This document shows positions 56,729 through 64,000 of a DNA stretch of 64,000 bases, piece after piece. The notes under the pieces are model-generated. The model saw only the letters and a list, made by a program, of their open reading frames with translations. It did no database searches and was not told the origin of the DNA. Origin of the DNA: Ulva prolifera (taxonomy: Eukaryota > Chlorophyta > Ulvophyceae > Ulvales > Ulvaceae); the NCBI GenBank assembly GCA_023078555.1, contig CM041200.1, positions 8,362,807 to 8,426,806 of the forward strand, in the 5' to 3' direction. Positions within the stretch are counted from its first letter, which is position 1. Each line of letters starts with the position of its first letter. A program made the translations under genes and the position numbers.

Positions 56729-59700
56729 TGTCATGCATGTCCGCGAGGCGCAGCGAGATGTTGGATAGCACCTGCAGCCACATCAGATCAGGCGAACGGC
56801 GAAAGCAAGAGCACATGCGCTGTTTGTGCATCTCCCCTCCCTGCTGCAAGTAGTTGCCGTGACGAGAAATTTTAAAGAAGCCCTGCCATTGCAAGCACAG
56901 CAAATCCCCCCCTCGAGAGCTCACTACAAGAAACTCGAGAAGAGCTAGCTCGCACAGCCGCTTCTCTGTGCGTTTCAGTTCATACTGATCAAGACCACAG
57001 CCAGAACAATTTGATGCCGCATGACAGCAATGGGCGGGGTTGCATGAATGATTGCCACACATGCATGTGGGCCAATGGCAGAAACATCATATGCGGCCCC
57101 GCACAGCAACGGCCATGAAGAGGTCCGGCTCAGCACGGTCACTCCAGTCGTGCAGGCTCTCCCCCTTCTCCATCACAATGCATGGAGGCAGCGGCCGCCC
57201 GCGGGGGTCCTCCAGGCCCCCCGCCACGCAGCCGCACACCGCCTCCACCTGTGGCAGGAACCGCGCCACCACCTCCGACATTGGGATGGCTTCATCGCCG
57301 TGCGCGCTCGTTTCTGCGTCCGCGCGGGCAAGAATGTCCGGCGAGAGCTCGCTGCGGAGGTAGGGAAAGGCAGCGGCATACAGGGCGGCCTCAGTGAGGA
57401 AGCTGTCCCATTCGAGGAAGAATTTGATTGCATACACGTCCCGGCTTTGGGCTTCCTCTGCAAACTGAACGACCGCCTGCCCTGCAGCCCAGCTGGCGAG
57501 TGTCGTTTAGTCTCGAGTTTCACAGCGAATGCATGATCTCTAAGCTGGACGAGCGTTGAGTCTCAAAGCGGCCATTCAGAATGAGGTTGCTCTGCAGATT
57601 ACGGGACAGGCAATCTGACTGGGGTACCCGGTGGCCTGACATTTTGCGGGTGGACCCACCGATTCATGCACATGCATGCGCCAGAACCACACCTCCACGG
57701 CGGCGCTGCCCCCGCCCGAGCGGCTCAAACCGGCCAAACATCAGGTGCCCACCCCCAAAGCAGTCCAGCTGTCGCAGCAGCGTTGCAATCATACCCCGCC
57801 GCTGCCCTGCGCCCTCGCTCACACCGGTGCCGATCGTCCCGTCGATTGTCCCCCACCGGCATGCAGCCACAGACGCTGTGCAGGTGCTGCCCTGCGCGAC
57901 AGCGTACGGTGCAACCACGACCGTACTCCCCGGTTCCTCCGACTGCGCATGCAGCGACCCCTGCACGGTGTCCGGTGCCGCTGTGCCGGAGATTGGCGCC
58001 GTTTTGACGCCCCCCAGCCTCGGCTGGCTGGCGGGCGGCCCCTGTGCGCCATTGGCCATATCCCCCGCCGCCTGAACCCTTGGCGCAGCCGGCTGCGTGT
58101 TTGCATGGCTGCCAAGGTGTGCCGAGCTGCCACAGAGTTGCACGCGCGCGGTGTCGGCCCCCTCCTGCACGGTTCGCGCCAGTGCCTCCACCTTGTTGTC
58201 GCCCAACAGCACTGTGTCATGCATCTGGTCCTGTGTCTTGAGGGCTGGCGCGGCCATGAGCCGTGCGACTTCGGTCGGCAGCGCATACTCGTAAGCATCG
58301 TTCATCGCGGAGGCGGGGATCACCCGGGGGGGGCCGCCACGGTGGGGGCCGGGATGCTTCACAATTGCGGTGCGGGCCGCCATTCTTGTATCATCCTCCT
58401 GCACCGTACAACAATTGTACACAGCGTTCAACAGACGGCTGGGCAGGGCACAGAGGGGGGGAGGCCCTAGCATAAAAATCCTTGCGCAGCATGGTCGTCA
58501 CTGAACTAATCACAGGGCAGACAGCATTCGCAGACCGGGTCCGCAGAATTCTCCTTTCAAGGCTTATTCACGAGTGATTTGTAGGCATCACAGCGTCTAC
58601 CGCACGCGTCTCAAGGTAGCGGTCCCCGACTGGGGCTGCTTCGAGAATTCTCGAGAATCAATTAAGGTACTCGATTTTGTATGCACAGCAGGCTTAGAAG
58701 AGTAATCGCACGGCAGTCGGCTCATAAGCATCATACATCCAGAACAATCGCCACGCCTTCAGCGCATTCGTCGCCGCCGCCTTCTCACCAGCGGGCCGCA
58801 GCCGGCTGCTCTGCCGCAGTAAGGCCACTGCCGCCCACACCCCCGCCGCCGCCGCTACAGCCACCGCCGCCGCGGCAATAACCGCAGCCACGATGGCTAC
58901 AGCCCTGGTTGCCCCGCTATCTGTCCTGCTGACCGCAGACGTGGGAGCCCAGGTCCCTCCATATTGCAGCCCCGGCACAACACTACAAGAATCTCGACTG
59001 CCCTGTGCGTGCAGTTGGGGCAGTTTTTGACTGGGAGCTTGGTGCTGATCTCGGACGTATGGGACAGATCTGTCTAGATATATGGGCACTAATGCTAGCG
59101 CCCTTGGGCTGCTCCTGGCATGGGGCAGATGCGATCAACTGCGCGATCCAGCCCAATACGGGATAGACTTCAGTAACGCGAACGCCATTCAACTAATAAA
59201 TATACTGTCTTGCTTGTAGCAGGACAAAGTGCGTGAAACGGCGCTGGCTCGGCGCATTGGGCGGTGCGTGACGAACAGCACCAAGCATGTTTGGTGAACA
59301 GCACTTGTGGCAGGAGGACGATGGCGACCTGGTTTCGACGCACGGTATTGATACAGATGATAGCAAAGTGTATGCACACTACCAGGCTTTGTACGCAGCG
59401 TTGTCTCGCATCTTCTGATCATGCCGAGAGATGCATCGGTTGCTCGCGGCTGGTACATGCAACGATGCCATAGATCTGGACGGCGACAGCGGCCACAATC
59501 TTGCCCAATAAGTTGTTGTACTGTCACATCATTACTTTGACAACACTTGCGTGTTTGCTTGCGTTTGTACTGCGCAAATGAGCTTTTTACAGGCTTGTAA
59601 AGGCTGTGGCAGCCCTGTGTGATTGAGCACCAAGAGGAGCATGATTGTGTCCTTAATGAATTGTGGGATGCAAGAGTACATGGCATACTGACACTTTTGC

Positions 59701-62700
59701 TCGAATATGGGGCACATATCCCGAAAATGGGGCAGAAACATCACATAATACTATTTGGGGCAGAAAACAATGCACTGCAATGGTGAGGATCAGCAAGCAC
59801 TACATTATGGCATAGCCTGCTACAGCACGGCTGTACAGGCATGATCATCAGAGCATCAGACTATATTGAAGCTGCTTCAGATTACACTGTACTCAGCTGG
59901 CCTGAGTTGGCCTTCTCATCAAAACCGTACGCTGGTAGGGCCTGCATAAGGCAGATAAATGCTACCATAACCAAAAGAGAAGAATGACCTGCAAAAACAT
60001 GCAGCATTGTGCATCTGCGTGCATGTCTGGCACTGGAACAGGTGGGGCGTCTTACTTCTTGTGTTGATGCCGCGTAGTTCTCAATCTCTGCACACTCAGA
60101 GGAGCTCAGTCTTGATATACCGAGGTAGGCTATGGTTCACAGCTGAAATAGCAATGGGCTCTATCTGCAATGGTCTCTGCACTGATGGGCAGCATACCTT
60201 TGCACATGGCAGGTTGAAATCAGTGTCCGGCATCCCGACAGTGTTTGTATGCGGCTGACCTGCATGCTAGTCTATGTCTCAGCATTGCTGAAGCAGCTGC
60301 GAATGAAGAAGTGGGAAACGATGCAACTGTCTACCGTAGCTGGCATGGCGCACTATGGACGGCAAATGTGTCCCATCATTGCTGAAGCAGCCATGAATGA
60401 AAGAGTAGGCAACAATGCAACTGTCTGTCGTAGCTGACATGGCGCACTTTGTCGCAAAACATGTGCACACACTCTCACGCACGGTCAGTGGTAGCAGAGC
60501 CGAGGCATCAACAAGTGCATAGCTAGCGCTCACAGAAAACACAGACTCTGTACTGGCCGAAAGTGTGATAAGGATTCACGTACCTACGAGAGGGTGCGTT
60601 GGATTTGCTGAATTGCAGCGGAGCTGCTCGTGATTTGCTGCACCCCGGGGCAGCTTATCTGACATGGCTGCAGCAACATGCTTCAATGCCCCAGTGCTCT
60701 TGGCATGAATCAGTATCGAGTGTGAAGACCAGCAGAATCTACCTGGAGGTGGTTGATTGCACCTGACACAAAAAATCGTCCGAGCTGGCTTTGTTGGACT
60801 GCAACTAAATCATTGAGAAGGCCCAATGTCCGGTGGTCAAGTCCGAACGCTGGTATGCCAGCATCCCTGCACAGAAGTCGATGTCATTGCACTCTTCTCG
60901 AGAGTAGCTCCATGGAGAATGCCCATGTCGCTACAGTGAGCAGCGTAGGCTACATGGGGAGGCCATCCAGACTTCTGCAATCGGCGCTCACATAATCTGT
61001 TGACGTTCTGAAGCAATCCCGCACAGAGAGAACACACCAATCAAAGCGAACACGATTGTATGAACGTCTTCATCGAGGCCTTGATGGCGGTGATACGTCC
61101 ACGCCTAGTTGCCAGCGACGGTGGTACCGCCGTAGTGTGTCTACAGCAGAGCCGAACATTGCCAAAACCTGATGATTCGAACACCGTATTCTATAACAGA
61201 GTCTGATCTTGCGAAGCTTACTGTCGACGCCCTGAAGTGATCGGCTAGCAAGCGCTGTAGCTACTAAGCGCTGTAGTACTTCGAGACAGTGTACGTACAC
61301 GCAACAGTCGCTGAATAAGCACGAACTTCAGAAGGCTACTGAAGGTGATTCAATGTGCATGAGGGTGCTGGAGGCTTTGTTAACCGCTTGAATCTACTGA
61401 GCCAACTCAGCTGCGAGACCGAGACCCTTCACTTGAGGGCGACATCGTAAGTGGTGACGAGTGTGCGTGAAGGCATGCCTCCCTCTCGACGACGGCCACT
61501 GGAACAGCGATCAAGTCGCACAAAACTCAGCGCTCTGCTTTTGTATCCAGTACTAGTCATAGTAGGGCTATGGAGCGCGCGCTCAGCGCGTGGGCGGGTC
61601 TGTCCATACAAGTGCGTGAAAACGAGCCAGCACTTCAAAGGACCACGCTTCGCAGCACGCGCATGCCAGTCAAACAATGTGTAGACCATACCAGTGGCAA
61701 TTCACCCTGCTGCATTAGATGTGCGTAGCTTAGAGGACAGTGCGAGTCGACCAAAAGCGCCCCTTGGAGCGTTCACGAATGTGCCCCATATGTCCCACTT
61801 GGGTGTTCGCCGTTTAAAGGCCCCGTAGCTGTGGTGTGCCAAATGTCTACCTTATTGCCTTGGTGCGGCATGTGATCAAAGCGCCCGTGGACGCCAGCCA
61901 GCGAAACAGCCCCAAATGAAGACTGGGGCTGTTCACCTCTCAACCCAACAGCCCCTAATCCATATGGGGCACCTTGTTGAACCTTGGGGCTGCCGTGTTT
62001 CTTGTAGTGCAAGCGCCCCCGGCGGCACCGGCCACACGACCGCAACACTGTTGCGCTCTACAGGGCTCGGCGACGGAGCGACAAAGAACGGCGGCCAGGG
62101 CACCTCTGGCGGCGGCAGCACACCCATCGCAGCGCGTACCGCTTGTAGCCATGGCGGCCCGTCCCACGGAAGAGCCTCCGGCAGTGGTGTCGCCGCGACC
62201 GAAGAATAGTCCAGGACGACATATTTGGTATCAGAAACAAGGACTCCGCGCTCGATCATGCTTCGCCGCGCATGCAATGACGATTCCGGGCAGCCGGGAT
62301 TCACTTCGTCTGCATCGAGATATGGCCACAAGCAGTCGCTCATCACCTGCGGCCCCGTCCCGCCGATCCGGAGCTCTTCTCCAAACATCCCCCGCTCGGC
62401 AAACGGCACCGGCGTGACCGTGACATCGTACGCCGCATCGTCCTCCGCATAGTCTGTCGTGAAGGCAAACATGTCCTTGTAGTTTGCAATTTCAATGGAG
62501 TCAGTGTTATCGCCGAGCGTTGTGCTGACGACGGCACCGGCTTGGAGGGACACGTTGGCAAGCGAGACGTTGGAGAGCTGTACAGCGCCGTTGTACGAGA
62601 CGTCCACGAGCTCGACCGACAGCTTCACGTTGCGAAAGATGGTGTCCACGGCAGAGGCGAAGCTGCCAACGGTGATTTCCAGCGGTGAGCGCGCCCCCAC

Positions 62701-63302
62701 CCAGTCTGTGATGATGCAATCTGCACACCTACGGCGGTGCATGCTTGTGCATGCGATGCATGCGTATGAGGCGAACGTGTGCATGAAGAGCTTGCATATA
62801 TATGGCCTCAGGCCTGGATTGATTCAGGCGCAGTATGATGCGTTGTCATCGTTAGACGTGGCAGCATGGGCGAGTGGAATGACAATCGGGCAGCTTCCTG
62901 TGCAAGATGTCCCCCAGAATGGTTCCTTCATGAGCAGATCTGCAGCGCACCTTTCATGAACAAGCGAGAGCGGCTCACCCGCACCGCAGTCGCCATCCCG
63001 CGGGCCTCCCCATGCATTGTCACATTCGTCACGTACAGGTTTGCAGCCGACTCGCGAGTGGGCGCGCCCACAGCTTCAGAAGAGAGGAGAGTGAATCCAG
63101 GCACAGGCTTCATCCTTGCAATCTTGAGGTACAGGTTGTCCACCCAGAGGTCTTGATTGATTGCGTGAAGGCTTTCGGGAACTAGTATAAGGCACTGCCG
63201 GGGCTTCAGGGGGAGGAGGGCGGCCGCCTCGGCCGGGGAGAGGCTGAGGGCGGCCGCCGCGTCGGGGTCGCTGCAATTGCCCTGCATGAGTGCGTGGCCT
63301 TG
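55644..63302 (-). CDS. Receptor-like Ser/Thr protein kinase gene, seven exons, N-terminus missing
   Basis: Joined exons (transcript order): 63302-62951, 62720-62062, 59002-58737, 58438-57693, 57481-57105, 56771-56445, 55841-55644. All six junctions are GT-AG and phase-compatible, and the sum is 2925 nt, giving 974 residues plus a TAG stop. Layout: an ectodomain rich in NVS/NVT N-glycosylation sites, a PSPSP linker, one Ala/Val-rich transmembrane helix, a juxtamembrane stretch, then a complete kinase domain (glycine loop, VYAIK lysine, HRDLKPAN, DFG, APE, DAWSLGV and the C-lobe ending LLQRDPAAR). All catalytic residues are present, so it should be active at a membrane, probably the plasma membrane, with an outside sensor. 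The first exon(s) with a signal peptide were not found. From family knowledge, this kinase type recurs in green algal genomes; the ligand is unknown. The intron at 59003-62061 (3059 bp) is unusually long, and two genes instead of one cannot be fully excluded. Confidence 0.8.
56445..56771 (-). CDS. Kinase gene exon: catalytic and activation loops
   Basis: The exon is 109 codons, phase 0 at both ends (acceptor gtggctgcag; donor GAG, then gtgcgc). It carries HRDLKPANV (catalytic Asp codon 56711-56709), DFG as VIDFGCVAR (Asp codon 56654-56652), APE as YAAPEV, and DAWSLGVMAWELLTGAPPF. These are textbook positions for an active eukaryotic protein kinase; HRDLKPAN favours Ser/Thr specificity. This is the firmest coding stretch in the window. 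Confidence 0.93.
57105..57481 (-). CDS. Kinase gene exon: N-lobe
   Basis: The acceptor is ctgcag before 57481 (phase 1); the exon ends phase 0 at 57105 with a weak donor (GCT, then gtgcgg). The first residues finish the glycine loop (GGQAVVQFAEEA). The beta-3 lysine is in VYAIKFF (codon 57425-57423), the helix-C glutamate is probably in FLTEAALY, and PPCIVMEKGESLHDW is the hinge. The weak donor was chosen because it alone joins AVA to VLSNI in frame. Confidence 0.8.
57693..58438 (-). CDS. Kinase gene exon: juxtamembrane region and start of glycine loop
   Basis: The acceptor has a strong pyrimidine tract (ctccccccctctgtgccctgcccag) and starts the exon at 58438 in phase 2, matching the transmembrane exon. 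It ends phase 1 at 57693 (GGAG, then gtgtgg). The roughly 230-residue juxtamembrane part is low in recognisable domains and rich in Ala, Gly, Thr and Gln. The last residues, FGRFEPLGRGQRRRG, are the start of the kinase glycine-rich loop, completed by the next exon. Confidence 0.75.
58737..59002 (-). CDS. Kinase gene exon: transmembrane segment
   Basis: The acceptor is cgcacag before 59002 (phase 0); the donor gtatga follows 58737 (phase 2). The core is about 30 residues of Ala and Val (from AVAIVAAVIAAAAV to VWAAVALL), a clear single membrane helix. It is followed at once by basic residues (RQSSRLRPAGEK), which fit the positive-inside rule and put the kinase in the cytosol. About 40 residues rich in Ser, Thr and Gly precede the helix. 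Confidence 0.7.
59003..62061 (-). other. Long intron of the kinase gene with degenerate ORF-like patches
   Basis: This 3059-bp interval runs from donor gtagag (62061) to acceptor cgcacag (59003). It holds a 94-bp tandem duplication (60283-60470) and short GGGGCA-containing repeats near 59700-59760 and 61900-61980. Two minus-strand patches look protein-like: 61300-61070 and 61040-60837. The second has NVNRLCERRLQKSGWPPHV followed by AYAAHCSDMGILHG, faintly like an ankyrin repeat, but matching text is split over frames. I treat these as decayed gene or transposon remnants. Confidence 0.5.
60283..60470. repeat. 94-bp tandem duplication in the kinase intron
   Basis: CATTGCTGAAGCAGC begins at 60283 and again at 60377; two units without indels, about 80% identical. 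Confidence 0.75.
62062..62720 (-). CDS. Kinase gene exon: main ectodomain
   Basis: The acceptor is gtgtgcag just upstream of 62720 (phase 1); an alternative in the same phase starts at 62705. It ends phase 0 at 62062 with donor gtagag. The translation contains repeated short strands with NVSLANVSL glycosylation sites, a region rich in Asp and Tyr (YAEDDAAYDV), two cysteines (SDCLWPY, NPGCPE) and a Pro-rich end (PPPEVPWPP, then PSPSP). This is the expected makeup of an extracellular region leading to a membrane anchor. I do not recognise a named ligand-binding domain. The frame stays open past the donor to 61933, but that tail looks non-coding. Confidence 0.65.
62951..63302 (-). CDS. Kinase gene exon: first visible ectodomain part
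   Basis: The acceptor is most likely the cag ending at 63303 (exon starts CAA GGC); a second in-frame acceptor would start the exon at 63281. The exon ends phase 1 at 62951 with donor gtgcgc after AAAG. A stronger-looking donor, gtgagc at 62978, would leave phase 0, which does not fit the next exon. The protein has an Ala/Leu-rich start, a CLILVPESL stretch, a NQDLWVDNLYLKI stretch and an NVT glycosylation site, then alternating hydrophobic residues. This pattern resembles stacked beta-helix strands; that fold is inference. It joins as RLFMK-D-CIITDW, which reads naturally. Confidence 0.65.
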
Positions 63303-64000
63303 CTGCGTGATGTTGTGGCGAGGGGATCATCACGGCAGCTTCGGTCAGGAGAGACACGTGGGCCACGGCATGTGCGTATGCATGGTCGTATGCATGTGGC
63401 CGGGCCTGCCAATGAGCCCGGGCCTGGCCTTCAGAGGACAGTGGTCGTATGCATGTGCACATGCCGTTGCATGACAGCCCAGCATATTGCGTTCCGGAAC
63501 ACCAGGATCAAATTGACAGACCTAAAGCTGCCGTGCTTCAGCCGCGCAAGGAACATGTGTAAAACAGTATAACAAACCGACTGGCACTGGCTGCCACGCG
63601 CAGAGTTGCATTAATACGCGTATCTTTCGATTTCGGTACGTTTAATACGCGTATTTTATGCTTACGTACTATATCAGCGTACAGTACGCGCGTACGTTTC
63701 GGACTTAACCGATTTCGGAGAGCCTGGAGCTCCATGGAGCTCTGCACTGTGGTGCACCTCTAGCCACAAGGCCAAAGTAGGTTTTGAACATCCCTTGCAT
63801 TGCATGATGAACCTGAGTAACCTGATCACCTGATTGACTACTAGTTCATTGTACTATTCTCTGCAATAATGTGCCTAAGCACAGATGACAGTGACCGTGG
63901 CACCACGTGTGGCCATCACGGGCTTGGCGCCTCCGGCGCCAAGCCAGCAATGTAGCCTATGCAGCGTACTTTTCAACCCCCCCTGATAATAGCCAACGTA
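63303..64000. other. Upstream of visible kinase exons
   Basis: The missing N-terminal exon(s) should be here or beyond the window edge; no signal-peptide exon was recognised. 63600-63715 is an AT-rich patch with ACGCGTAT and TACGCGCGTACG motifs, followed by a GGAGCTCCATGGAGCTC palindrome at 63726-63742. Confidence 0.4.
63921..63945. repeat. 11-bp GC-rich hairpin
   Basis: GGCTTGGCGCC, loop TCC, then GGCGCCAAGCC. It could end a transcript but no T tract follows. Confidence 0.6.

Noticed and set aside
1-64000. CRISPR array
   Set aside because: No regularly spaced repeats with unique spacers; the only regular array is the spacer-free minisatellite in a eukaryotic context.

Overview
This is nuclear DNA of a eukaryote, most probably a green alga (Chlorophyta, perhaps a trebouxiophyte). 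The evidence is GT-AG introns whose phases match across seven exons of one gene and four of another, a receptor-like Ser/Thr kinase of a type I associate with green algae, Ala/Pro/Gln-rich coding exons, and a very high load of short non-autonomous repeats. There are no bacterial operons, no CRISPR array, no rRNA, and no tRNA I could support. The lineage call is inference; a database search would settle it.

Three genes can be defended. (1) A minus-strand receptor-like kinase gene runs from about 63302 down to its stop at 55644. It has two ectodomain exons, a transmembrane exon, a juxtamembrane exon and three kinase exons, all phase-consistent (974 residues without the missing N-terminus). A damaged second copy of its last exon lies just downstream at 55012-55190. 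(2) A minus-strand multi-pass membrane protein gene occupies 52107-49333: four phase-compatible exons give 7-8 hydrophobic segments and then a long hydrophilic tail. (3) A plus-strand Ala/Pro-rich protein of unknown function ends at 24248, with a large exon at 22800-24248 and a likely upstream exon at 22234-22356. A few other exon-like patches are listed at low confidence.

The rest is mostly repeat-derived. An hAT-like inverted-repeat element (12804-14212) has a perfect 8-bp target duplication. A Mutator-like element (33923-35304) has 74-bp terminal inverted repeats and a perfect 9-bp duplication. A third inverted-repeat element lies at 52652-53417. Several families of short dispersed termini or hairpins recur across the window: GTGTTACAAGGACAAAG foldback ends, often around CA/GT-rich interiors; the TGTGGCAATCCAGTG hairpin; TTACARAAGAGYGAACGG ends; GTTACAAAGGACAG ends; and a GAGTTGTCAATGTCC repeat. 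Exactly 37 copies of a 47-bp minisatellite fill 40438-42176; because 47 is not a multiple of three, it creates false long ORFs in all three minus frames.

By region: 1-22 kb is repeats and gene-poor DNA with the hAT-like element; 22-25 kb holds the Ala/Pro-rich gene; 25-48 kb is repeats, the Mutator-like element and the minisatellite; 48.9-52.2 kb holds the membrane protein gene; 52.6-55 kb has one inverted-repeat element; 55-63.3 kb is the kinase gene, with a 3-kb intron at 59003-62061. The genes show no obvious shared pathway.
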